Shown here in pieces: positions 6,409-13,218 of a stretch of DNA of 13,242 bases; position 1 is the stretch's first letter, and each line of letters begins with the position of its first letter. The notes beneath the pieces were generated by a model. It saw only the letters and a program-made list of their open reading frames with translations. It searched no databases and had not been told where the DNA came from. Both the position numbers and the translations under genes were made by a program. Source of the DNA: an uncultured Sinobacteraceae bacterium (GTDB taxonomy: Bacteria > Pseudomonadota > Gammaproteobacteria > Steroidobacterales > Steroidobacteraceae); the NCBI GenBank assembly GCA_937902995.1, contig CALEKY010000088.1:1-13242 (forward strand), in the 5' to 3' direction.

Positions 6409-7808
6409 GAAGCACACTACTTATTATATGTATCGCCGCGCTCGTGAGCGGCTGCGTGTTCCCTCAGCGCGAGGAGCCAGTCAGCGCGCCGCTGACGGCC
6501 GAAATGCTCGGACTCACGGGCGAAAGCGTGGGTGTCGCCGAGGAGCGATGGTGGACTGCCTTCGGCGACCCACAACTCGACAAGCTGATCGAGGATGCGC
6601 TGCGCGACAGTCCGGACCTCGGCCGCGCGCTCGCTCGTCTGCGTGCTGCTCAAGCGCAGGCCATCGTGGCAAATGCCGGAGATGACCCGAGCTTCGCAAT
6701 CGATGCCGACGAAACGTGGCAGCGCTTTTCCGAGAAGTATTACATTCCCCCGCCCTACGGCGGCCGCCGCTTCTGGGTCGGACAAGCGAACGCGAACCTC
6801 TCCTGGACCCTCGACTTCTGGGGGCGACAGGCAGCGCTCATCAAACAGGCCGAGTCGCAAGTCATTGCAAGCAAGCTCGATCTGGCCGCCGCGCGACTGT
6901 CGCTGACGGGCGCGATCGCGCAGGCGTACTTGGATTTGCATCGCGCGTGGGAGCTGCTCGATATCGCGACGCGTTTACAGGCGCAACGCGAAGAGCTGCT
7001 GCGGCTAACGCAAGATCGCGTTCGCGCGGGACTCGATACGCTGGTCGAGCTGAAAACGGCGGAAGCGAATCTCGCTCAAGCGCGCAACGGTGTGCTGGAA
7101 GCGACCAGCGTTCGAGATCTCGCGGTGCATCGCGTGGCTGCGCTTGCAGGCTACGGCGCCGACCGATATACCGAGATCGAACGCCCGCGCCTGCGGCTCG
7201 ATGCCGAGCTCGCGTTGCCCGAGACTTTGCCTCTCGATCTCTTGAGCCGTCGCCCCGACGTGCTTGCCGCGCTTGCACGTACCGAAGCTGCGATCGGCGG
7301 ACGCGAGGCCGCACGCGCCGCGTTCTACCCTGACGTCAATTTGCGTGCCTTCGTCGGCATGCAGGCCATCGGGCTCGATGAGCTGCTGAACAGCGGCAGC
7401 CTGGTCTACGGTGCCGGCCCTGCGCTACACGTACCGATTTTCGATTCGAAGCGCCTGCGCGCGCAGTACAAAAGCGCGACCGCCGAGGTCGATGCCGCGA
7501 TCGCGAGCTACAACGGCATCGTGCTGCAAGCGATCCGCGAATCGGCCGATCAAATCACTTTGAACGCCGCGATCGCACGGCAGATCGTCGAGCTTCAGCA
7601 GGCCGTCGAAGCGGCGAACGAGGCATACGAAATTGCCCGCGCCCGCTACGCCGCAGGTCTGACGACACAGCTCACCGTCCTAGATGCCGAGAGCCGAGTT
7701 CTGAACGCGCGACGAGACCTCGTCAGCGCGCACACGAATCTCGCCCTTGCACGCATTTCGCTGCGCCTGATGTTGGGCGGCAGCTTCGATCCCCGTACCG
7801 CTTCCTAA
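6405..7808 (+). CDS. Outer membrane efflux lipoprotein (NodT / TolC-like channel)
   Basis: 467 residues. The outer-membrane exit duct of the tripartite pump encoded with emrA and emrB. The N-terminus is a lipoprotein signal with lipobox LVSG-C (Cys17, then Val, compatible with outer-membrane sorting). Two repeated outer membrane efflux (OEP) domains follow: the first with WWTAFGDPQLDKLIEDAL and LSWTLDFWGRQ, the second with LPLDLLSRRPDVLAALART and the hallmark AAFYPDVNLRAFVG, plus long helical coiled-coil hairpins (RYAAGLTTQLTVLDAESRVL). Length fits the NodT family. GTG start coupled to marR; 13 bases before emrA. An outer membrane factor encoded inside an emr-type operon is common in beta- and gammaproteobacteria other than E. 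coli, which uses a separately encoded TolC. Confidence 0.93.
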   Translation: MRSTLLIICIAALVSGCVFPQREEPVSAPLTAEMLGLTGESVGVAEERWWTAFGDPQLDKLIEDALRDSPDLGRALARLRAAQAQAIVANAGDDPSFAIDADETWQRFSEKYYIPPPYGGRRFWVGQANANLSWTLDFWGRQAALIKQAESQVIASKLDLAAARLSLTGAIAQAYLDLHRAWELLDIATRLQAQREELLRLTQDRVRAGLDTLVELKTAEANLAQARNGVLEATSVRDLAVHRVAALAGYGADRYTEIERPRLRLDAELALPETLPLDLLSRRPDVLAALARTEAAIGGREAARAAFYPDVNLRAFVGMQAIGLDELLNSGSLVYGAGPALHVPIFDSKRLRAQYKSATAEVDAAIASYNGIVLQAIRESADQITLNAAIARQIVELQQAVEAANEAYEIARARYAAGLTTQLTVLDAESRVLNARRDLVSAHTNLALARISLRLMLGGSFDPRTAS

Positions 7809-7821
7809 CCGAGTTGCAAGA

Positions 7822-8988
7822 ATGAGCAGCCCTGAACCCACTCCTTCGAACGGCCGACGTCGCCAACGTCTCATCGTCCTTGCTGCGGCCGTGCTCGTCG
7901 CCGGCCTCGCCTACGGCGCGTATTGGGCACTGTACGCACGCTTCTACGAGAGCACCGACGACGCCTACGTGGCAACGGACTTGATTCAGATCACGAGCGA
8001 AATCGCCGGCACCGTGCGCGCGGTGTACGTCGACGACACGCAGCATGTCGAGCGCGGGCAACTGCTCGTCGAGCTCGATCGCGCCGATGCGGAGATCGCC
8101 ATGGCGAGCGCCGAGGCCGAGCTCGCCCGCACCGTGCGCGAAGTGCGAAGTCTATTTGCACAAGCAGCCGGTTTGCGTGCACAGCTGCGTCAGCGAGAGG
8201 TGCTGCTCGCCGCGGCGCGCGCCGATCTCGAGCGGCGGCAAAACGTGGCGCGCGGCGCCGTTTCCGGCGAAGAGCTGCAGCACGCGAAAGACCAGGTTGC
8301 ACAACTCGAAGCTGCGCTCAGCGCGACTCAACAAGATCTGCAGACTGTGCAGTCGCGAATCGACGGCACGACGATCGAGACGCATCCGCAAGTGATGCTT
8401 GCGGCGGCACGCGTCCGCGATGCCGAGCTTGCGTTGGCGCGCACTCGCATCGTTGCGCCCGTGAGCGGCACGGTTGCGCGGCGCGGAGTGCAGATAGGAG
8501 CGCGGATCGCGCCTGGCACGCCGCTGATGGCGGTGGTGCCGCTCGAGAACGCCTGGGTGGATGCGAACTTCAAAGAAGTGCAACTTGCTAAAGTGCGCAT
8601 CGGTCAACCGGTGACGCTGACCTCCGACTTCTACGGCGATGACGTCGTGTATCACGGTCGAGTGGCCGGGATCTCCGCCGGCAGCGGTGCGGCCTTTGCT
8701 CTGCTGCCGCCGCAGAACGCGAGCGGTAACTGGATCAAGATCGTGCAGCGCGTCCCCGTCAGGATCGAACTCGATCCGCAAGAGCTCGAAAATCACCCGC
8801 TGCGCGTCGGCTTGTCGATGCGCGCCCGCATCGATTTGCACGACACTTCGGGTCCGCTGCTCGCGAAACAAGTTCGCACTCGGCTGCAAGAGCGCGTCGC
8901 TGACACTGCCGTGCTCGAAGCAGCCGCGCAGCGCATCGCCAACATCATTGCCGTGAACGCCGGCAATACGGTTGCAAGGCAGATGTAA
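7822..8988 (+). CDS. emrA: EmrA-like periplasmic adaptor (HlyD / membrane fusion protein)
   Basis: 388 residues. It links the EmrB-type transporter to the outer-membrane channel. A short cytoplasmic N-terminus with Arg residues leads to one membrane helix (about 17-38). ESTDDAYVATDLIQITSEIAG and VDDTQHVERGQLLVELD then form the first half of the biotinyl-lipoyl domain. A long alpha-helical hairpin (about 84-190) follows, then the second lipoyl half (ALARTRIVAPVSGTVARRGV) and a beta-barrel domain (NAWVDANFKEVQLAKVRIGQPVTL), which is characteristic of EmrA. It lies 13 bases after the channel gene and its TAA is two bases before the GTG of emrB. There is only a weak ribosome binding site, as expected for a gene translated within a tight operon. 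Confidence 0.93.
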   Translation: MSSPEPTPSNGRRRQRLIVLAAAVLVAGLAYGAYWALYARFYESTDDAYVATDLIQITSEIAGTVRAVYVDDTQHVERGQLLVELDRADAEIAMASAEAELARTVREVRSLFAQAAGLRAQLRQREVLLAAARADLERRQNVARGAVSGEELQHAKDQVAQLEAALSATQQDLQTVQSRIDGTTIETHPQVMLAAARVRDAELALARTRIVAPVSGTVARRGVQIGARIAPGTPLMAVVPLENAWVDANFKEVQLAKVRIGQPVTLTSDFYGDDVVYHGRVAGISAGSGAAFALLPPQNASGNWIKIVQRVPVRIELDPQELENHPLRVGLSMRARIDLHDTSGPLLAKQVRTRLQERVADTAVLEAAAQRIANIIAVNAGNTVARQM

Positions 8989-8990
8989 GC

Positions 8991-10535
8991 GTGAGTACGC
9001 CCGCTGCTGCCGCCGCACCTGCCTTTACCGGTTCGCGAGGACTCGTCGCGACCGGACTTGCGCTTGCGACTTTCATGCAGGTGCTCGACACGACCATTGC
9101 CAATGTGTCGATTCCGACGATCGCGGGCGATCTCGGCGTGTCCGCGAGCGAGGGCACTTGGGTCATCACTTCGTTTGCCGTTTCGAATGCGATTTCCGTA
9201 CCGCTGACCGGCTGGCTGATGCAGCGCTTCGGTGTGGTGCGGACGTTCATCGTATCGGTCGTGATGTTCACCATCGCATCGTTCCTGTGCGGAGTGGCTT
9301 GGAGCCTGTCGTCGCTCGTGTTCTTCCGCATCCTGCAAGGCGGCTTCTCCGGGCCGATGATTCCCGGGTCTCAGGCGTTGCTGCTCTCGATCTTCCCGCC
9401 GCAGAAAAAATCGATGGCCCTGATGATCTGGTCAGGTACGACGCTGATCGCGCCGATTTGCGGTCCCATTCTCGGCGGCTATCTGTCGGACAACTGGTCG
9501 TGGCCGTGGATTTTCTGGATCAACGTGCCGGTCGGCGCCTTCTGCTTGTACGTCTGCTGGAGCGGTTTGCGCCATCATGAGACGCCGACGCGCCGCCTAC
9601 CGATCGACGCCGTCGGGCTCACGTTGCTCGTCGTCTGGGTCGGTGCGCTGCAGATCATGCTCGACACCGGCAAGGACAAGGATTGGTTCACCTCGCCCAT
9701 TATCTGCATCGAAGCCATCATTGCGGTCGTCGGCTTCATTGCGTTTCTCATCTGGGAGCTCGATGAGAAACATCCCATCATCGATCTGTCGCTGTTCCGT
9801 AGACGCAACTTCACGTTGGGCCTGTTCCCCATGGTGCTCGGATATGCGACGTTCTTCGGCGTGGTCGTGCTCCAGCCGCTCTGGATGCAGCAATGGCTCG
9901 GCTTCAATGCCACGTGGGCGGGCCTCGTCGCTGCGCCTGCTGGGGTGATTGCAGTCTTGCTGTCGCCGATCGTGGGACGCTGGATGGCGCGCGGCGATGC
10001 GCGGGTGATCGCCACGGTTGCGCTGATCGCATTCGGTGTTTCGTTTTACTTGCGGTCGCAACTCACCGCCGACGCCGACGTCTTCGCCTTCATCGTGCCG
10101 ACGTTTGCGCAAGGTTTCGGCATGTCCATCTTCTTCGTGGCCGTGCTGAACATCGTTCTCGACGGCATTCCGCCGCAACAGATTCCGGCCGCATCGGGAC
10201 TTTCCAACTTCATCCGCATCACGGGCGGCGCCTTCGCCACCTCGATCACGACGACGATGTGGGAACGCCGCGCGGCGCTCCATCAGTCGCAACTAGCGGA
10301 AGTGAGCAGTGTGTACGACCCGCGTGCCCAGCAAGCGATCGAAGCGCTGCACGGCAATGGATTCAGCGATCAGCAAGCGCTCGCGCTACTCAATCACAAT
10401 CTCAGTTCTCAGGCGTACTTCCTTTCGGCCATCGACTTCTTCTGGATCTGTGCCTGGATCACGTTCGGCATCATCGTCTTCGTGTGGCTCACCCGCCGGC
10501 CGCGCGTGACGGGCGCGCCGGCGGCAGCAGAGTAA
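8991..10535 (+). CDS. emrB: EmrB-like multidrug efflux transporter (MFS, DHA2, 14 helices)
   Basis: 514 residues. Proton-driven exporter in the inner membrane. The first helix carries the DHA2 signature VLDTTIANVSIPTIAGDLG (Asp33), followed by WVITSFAVSNAISVPLTGWL and FRILQGGFSGPMIPGSQALLL (motif C/antiporter region). The PICGPILGGYLSDNWSWPWIFWINVPVG block is typical of EmrB/QacA proteins. Length and hydrophobic segments fit 14 membrane helices. GTG start two bases after the emrA stop. Substrates cannot be deduced; hydrophobic drugs, uncouplers or phenolic compounds would be usual for the family. It is the last gene of the operon and converges with the RidA-like gene. Confidence 0.94.
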   Translation: MSTPAAAAAPAFTGSRGLVATGLALATFMQVLDTTIANVSIPTIAGDLGVSASEGTWVITSFAVSNAISVPLTGWLMQRFGVVRTFIVSVVMFTIASFLCGVAWSLSSLVFFRILQGGFSGPMIPGSQALLLSIFPPQKKSMALMIWSGTTLIAPICGPILGGYLSDNWSWPWIFWINVPVGAFCLYVCWSGLRHHETPTRRLPIDAVGLTLLVVWVGALQIMLDTGKDKDWFTSPIICIEAIIAVVGFIAFLIWELDEKHPIIDLSLFRRRNFTLGLFPMVLGYATFFGVVVLQPLWMQQWLGFNATWAGLVAAPAGVIAVLLSPIVGRWMARGDARVIATVALIAFGVSFYLRSQLTADADVFAFIVPTFAQGFGMSIFFVAVLNIVLDGIPPQQIPAASGLSNFIRITGGAFATSITTTMWERRAALHQSQLAEVSSVYDPRAQQAIEALHGNGFSDQQALALLNHNLSSQAYFLSAIDFFWICAWITFGIIVFVWLTRRPRVTGAPAAAE

Positions 10536-10595
10536 GAGCACCAAGCTGCCGCTCTATCAGGGGCCCGATCATCCGCCTCTTGGAAACTCTCGAAC

Positions 10596-11060
10596 CTAGG
10601 ACTCCTTGTCTGGAAGGATGGCCTCCACGGTGACTTCGACCATGAGCTCGGGGCGAAACAGACCGTCCACGACTAACAGCGTACTGGTTGGGGGATGATC
10701 CTTCGGTATGTAGTTGGCTCGAACCTTGCGGAGCAGCGGCAAGTATTTTCGGTCCGTGATGTAGTTGTCCGTGCGAATGACGTCTTTGAACGTCAAGCCG
10801 ACTGAGGCCAATGCTTTGGCAATGTTCTCGTGAACCTGGATGCACTGCTTCTCGAAATCGCCCTCACCGACGACATTGCCGTTGCTATCCATGGCGACTT
10901 GGCCGGCGATCACGACCAGGCGGCCCTTCGGAGCGACAACGACGTGCGAGTAACCATTTGTTGGCGGCAGATCCGATGGGCTGAGCGCCAAGCGCTCTTG
11001 CGCGACTGCCGGTGTTGCCACTGCCACGAACAAACACATTAGGCCGTTAGAGATTTTCAT
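10596..11060 (-). CDS. Exported RidA/YjgF-family protein
   Basis: 154 residues. RidA-fold trimeric protein with a cleavable Sec signal (MKISNGLMCLFVAVATPAVA, likely cut near residue 20), so it acts in the periplasm rather than the cytoplasm where classical RidA hydrolyses reactive enamines. The RidA core is clear: YSHVVVAPKGRLVVIAGQVAMD, FEKQCIQVHENIAKALASVGLTFKDVIRTDNYIT, and the C-terminal HPPTSTLLVV...LMVEVTVEAI. The arginine that binds the substrate carboxylate in RidA appears to be Thr125 here, while the paired glutamate (Glu146) is kept, so enamine deaminase activity is doubtful. ATG at 11060 has AAAGGAG at ideal spacing; an in-frame ATG two codons upstream is less well placed. A cassette-core-like GTTAGAC lies 16 bases upstream. 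Confidence 0.88.
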   Translation of the reverse strand: MKISNGLMCLFVAVATPAVAQERLALSPSDLPPTNGYSHVVVAPKGRLVVIAGQVAMDSNGNVVGEGDFEKQCIQVHENIAKALASVGLTFKDVIRTDNYITDRKYLPLLRKVRANYIPKDHPPTSTLLVVDGLFRPELMVEVTVEAILPDKES

Positions 11061-11076
11061 GAGCACTCCTTTCGAT

Positions 11077-11135
11077 GTCTAACTGCCCTTCAACAGGCAC
11101 ACGACTTCGATCGATTTGGCTGCAATGAGTTGCAC
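11077..11135 (-). other. Possible degenerate attC-like site before the RidA-like gene
   Basis: On the minus strand GTTAGAC (11083-11077) is an exact match to the integron core GTTRRRY and sits 16 bases before the ATG of the RidA-like gene, as cassette genes do. GTGCAAC (11135-11129) is a candidate partner (five of seven complementary), making a 59-bp site. The inner arms pair poorly, so support is weak. A hairpin, TGCACGA / TCGTGCA (11131-11152), overlaps the distal end. Confidence 0.22.
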
Positions 11136-11152
11136 GAACGTCCGCTCGTGCA
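11131..11152. repeat. Inverted repeat upstream of the RidA-like gene
   Basis: TGCACGA (11131-11137) and TCGTGCA (11146-11152) are perfectly complementary with an 8-base centre that itself has CG/CG symmetry. It lies about 70 bases upstream of the RidA-like start: either an operator or part of a degenerate recombination site. Confidence 0.4.
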
Positions 11153-11260
11153 CAGCCTCTCACTCTGTAAAACTCACTTGTCTTCCATTCAGTCGGCTCC
11201 TTTGTTCGATAACTCGACGCGATCAAGGATCACCCCGCCGATAACGACTACGATAGATGC

Positions 11261-11291
11261 GGTGATGTCAGTCCGGCGCTCGGACCTCACC
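11261..11291 (-). terminator. Hairpin after the methyltransferase-like gene
   Basis: Nested stems GGTGA/TCACC (11261-11265 with 11287-11291) and GTCCG/CGGAC (11271-11275 with 11281-11285), around a 5-base loop, directly after the stop codon of the minus-strand gene ending at 11291. No T-run, so rho-independent termination is uncertain. Confidence 0.35.
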
Positions 11292-11752
11292 TAGATCCAA
11301 CGTCGGACGCGGGACATGTACTGCGCATACTCTTGGCCGAACTTCGCGAGCAGCGCGCGCTCCTCGGGCTTGATCTGGTACCGATTCATGTACGCAACGA
11401 AAACCGGTAGCAGCAGTGCGGACGCGACGTTCGACAGATAAACGCCCCATCCCGTAAGTGCAATGAGAAATCCCAGATACATGGGATTGCGCGAAAACCG
11501 ATAGACGCCTTGCGACACCACAACTGACGATTCGTTAGGCGTGAGCGGATTGACGGTCGTGCGCTCCCGGCGAAAGGCGACGACACCCGAAAACGCCAAT
11601 GCTGCGCCCGCAACTGCGAAGACCACCGCAATAGTCGAAGCACCGGGCACTGAGAGGGATAACGCTGGCAAAGCGCGAGCCAGGCCGAACATCGCCGCGA
11701 CGAAGAGCAGCCAAAGAAGCAGAGGCGGAACTTTGAGCTCGAGCCAATGCAT
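11291..11752 (-). CDS. Isoprenylcysteine carboxyl methyltransferase (ICMT)-type membrane protein
   Basis: 153 residues. Integral membrane methyltransferase of the ICMT/PEMT family, which uses S-adenosylmethionine; the bacterial substrate is generally unknown. Helices are seen at about 9-30, 40-60, 93-122. The family signature is the block GVYRFSRNPMYLGF (82-95, with RNPMY) and the C-terminal PEERALLAKFGQEYAQYMSRVRRW (129-152), whose Glu130/Glu131 and Arg/Tyr residues form the SAM site in this family. The ATG at 11752 has no clear ribosome binding site, but the opening LELKVPP is usual for the family. It lies 49 bases downstream of the DUF4180 gene on the same strand, so the two may be co-transcribed. 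Confidence 0.88.
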   Translation of the reverse strand: MHWLELKVPPLLLWLLFVAAMFGLARALPALSLSVPGASTIAVVFAVAGAALAFSGVVAFRRERTTVNPLTPNESSVVVSQGVYRFSRNPMYLGFLIALTGWGVYLSNVASALLLPVFVAYMNRYQIKPEERALLAKFGQEYAQYMSRVRRWI

Positions 11753-11801
11753 GGTGATCGGGCAGTCTAGCGCGGAAGGGCACTACATCGAACACACCTA
11801 C

Positions 11802-12191
11802 TCAGAACCTAGCTGCAAGCCACTCTCGACCTTCTGTTTCAGACGCGAAGAACCGCACGGTCGGATGGTTTCGATGTTCCCGCACGAGCTCACAGAAACG
11901 TTCCCCGTGATCTTCCGGACTGGCGACGATGATGGCGAGTGGAATGCCGTAGTTGACGAATTTCTGCATCACCTCTCCGGCGAGACCCGAGCGCAGTATG
12001 AAAAACTCCGGACTCAGGTTCGATTCGGACAGCAGCAGCCCGCCGTTTTCCATCCCATGAGCAATTGCGTCAGGGATATCTGCGACGGAACGGATCTGGA
12101 CAGGGTCTCTTGTCATTGGCTCAGCACTCGTCATCTCGATGATTTTTCTCACGTCGACGATCGCGAGGCCTCGACTGAATCCTGGCGTCAT
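11802..12191 (-). CDS. DUF4180 domain protein
   Basis: 129 residues, small soluble protein. The DUF4180 pattern is visible: LLLSESNLSPEFFILRSGLAGEVMQKFVNYGIPLAIIV (52-89), then a C-terminal FFASETEGREWLAARF. Function is not established for the family. The ATG at 12191 is chosen because GGGAG lies about 8 bases upstream; an in-frame start at 12245 would lie inside the attC-like sequence. The N-terminal 20 residues precede the usual domain, and Met20 or Met26 could also serve. The gene begins 24 bases after the attC-like site, which is the spacing expected for the first gene of an integron cassette. Confidence 0.8.
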   Translation of the reverse strand: MTPGFSRGLAIVDVRKIIEMTSAEPMTRDPVQIRSVADIPDAIAHGMENGGLLLSESNLSPEFFILRSGLAGEVMQKFVNYGIPLAIIVASPEDHGERFCELVREHRNHPTVRFFASETEGREWLAARF

Positions 12192-12215
12192 CACGCTTCT
12201 CCCTTCCCTTTCTAA

Positions 12216-12275
12216 GCCGAACGCCTGAATTAGGTCGAGCCGCAAGTGCGCGTCGGCTTGAATGATTTGTCAGGT
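12216..12275 (-). other. attC-like site (integron cassette recombination site), 60 bp
   Basis: On the minus strand the site runs from ACCTGAC (12275-12269) to GTTCGGC (12222-12216), each one base off the RYYYAAC / GTTRRRY core consensus. Between them lie TTCAAGCCGACG and, on the other arm, GCGGCTCGACCTAATTC, then AGGCGTT. Order, spacing and exact 60-base length resemble the attC sites of aadA-type cassettes. TCAAGCCG pairs with CGGCTCGA (seven of eight) around an 11-base loop, as L''/L' arms do. The two outer cores pair less well (four of seven). Orientation places the DUF4180 gene just downstream. Confidence 0.5.
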
Positions 12276-12701
12276 CGAATGCTTGCCGGCTTGGGCTGAG
12301 TAGCCCGGAAAAAGCATAGCAGCCTCATCTTGTGTGAGCAGCGTGGAACGAGGCCAGTGGAATCGCCGGCCGCTGATACCGGCAGGGGCGAGATAACTTT
12401 TGTTATGGCAACCGCTTACGCACTCCCGCTTTTCTTTAAGACCCTCCGAGAACCATGGACTGTGAGTTGTCGGTGGAAACTATCGACAGCCTGGCGCGAG
12501 AGATAGCCAAGTACCCGACGAATGCCAGGCACAGTCATTTGCAATGCAAAATGCGGATCGTCGCACCCCAGGTCGCTGCTAGCGATTCTCACCCGCCGTC
12601 GAACGTAGCGAAGCGCATCACAGGCGGCTTCGTACGTTCGCGCGAAACTTGCAGTGCTCGCTCGTGGGCGTCGCTCGGTGGCCCGGATGGCTTCGTCTTC
12701 A
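12276..12701. other. Intergenic stretch; possible gene remnant
   Basis: No convincing complete gene. A plus-strand frame from ATG at 12455 begins with MDCELSVETIDSLAREIAKY, which looks like the start of a small helical protein, but its continuation overlaps the next gene in another frame and loses protein character after about 25 codons, so it may be a truncated remnant. Small dyads are present: GCCGG/CCGGC (12365-12383) and ATAAC-TTTT-GTTAT (12393-12406). Confidence 0.4.
12393..12406. promoter_or_regulatory. Short AT-rich palindrome
   Basis: ATAAC-TTTT-GTTAT, perfect 5-bp arms with a 4-base centre. It could be a protein binding site upstream of the remnant frame at 12455. Short enough to arise by chance. 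Confidence 0.25.
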
Positions 12702-13082
12702 ATGAATCGGTGGATCCTATGGGGAGGATTCTGCGCCGCCGTTGTCGCGCTCGGCCTCGAGTATTGGTTGATTCCCTATGGGACTCTGAATCTGCCCGAG
12801 GACTTGTTGGGTCCCGCACTAGGAGTCACGGGACTTGCGAGTGCAATCGCAGTCGCGCTTGGTGCGACAAACTTCTGGCGCGGCGTGCTCATCTTCGGCT
12901 CCACCGCCCCGACGACCGTCTTCATTCGAGTCGTCGTCGACTGCATCCCCGATCCGACGCGCCATAACCTTTGGCCGTTCGAGGTCGTCATCGCATACGG
13001 AGTCGGTTTGCCATGGGCGGTTGGCGGTGCGGCGATCGGCTGGTGCATCGGCTGGATGTGGAGCGACGAGAAGGCGCAATAG
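12702..13082 (+). CDS. Small integral membrane protein, uncharacterised
   Basis: 126 residues from ATG at 12702, chosen because a charged residue then precedes the first hydrophobic segment; GTG at 12654 or ATG at 12687 are in-frame alternatives and none has a good ribosome binding site. About four membrane segments (3-25, 38-56, 60-79, 92-118) are visible, with a polar loop DPTRHNLWPFE (84-94) between the last two that looks like a family signature. Many Trp residues near helix ends fit a membrane protein. Function unknown. It is followed by GGACACCC repeats and an attC-like core, so it could be a captured cassette gene. Confidence 0.7.
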   Translation: MNRWILWGGFCAAVVALGLEYWLIPYGTLNLPEDLLGPALGVTGLASAIAVALGATNFWRGVLIFGSTAPTTVFIRVVVDCIPDPTRHNLWPFEVVIAYGVGLPWAVGGAAIGWCIGWMWSDEKAQ

Positions 13083-13103
13083 CGCCCCGGGCTCCATCAC
13101 TTT

Positions 13104-13208
13104 GGACATCCAACCATCTGACGACGCTCGTGCAGCGTCCACCCCTCTCTGTCCTCTCAACATTGGACACCCACCACTCCGTGCAGCACTCGGCGCTGGA
13201 CACCCACC
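13104..13208 (+). repeat. Second cluster of GGACACCCACC repeats
   Basis: A degenerate copy GGACATCCAACC (13104-13115) is followed by TTGGACACCCACCAC (13163-13177), identical over 15 bases to the repeat at 2585-2599, and GGACACCCACC (13198-13208). The last lies in the loop and stem of CGCTGG-ACACCCA-CCAGCG (about 13195-13213). It is the same family as the field at 2519-2924, over 10 kb away. Confidence 0.8.
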
Positions 13209-13218
13209 AGCGTTAGGC
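13108..13218. other. Possible attC-like site at the right edge
   Basis: ATCCAAC (13108-13114) and GTTAGGC (13212-13218) each match the RYYYAAC and GTTRRRY cores exactly and would bound a 111-bp site 25 bases after the stop of the membrane-protein gene. The interior consists of the GGACACCC repeats and does not fold into clean attC arms, so chance is a real alternative. The nine bases GTTAGGCGG also occur at 3029-3037, again just to the right of the other repeat field. Confidence 0.22.

Noticed and set aside
12293..12306. GGGCT-GAGT-AGCCC hairpin next to an A-run as a terminator
   Set aside because: On the plus strand the run is A rather than T, and on the minus strand the T-run precedes the hairpin, so neither orientation fits an intrinsic terminator.
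12455..12967. 170-codon plus-strand frame as a complete gene
   Set aside because: Only the first 25 or so residues look protein-like. The rest is Arg/Ser-rich and overlaps a better-supported membrane-protein gene in another frame.
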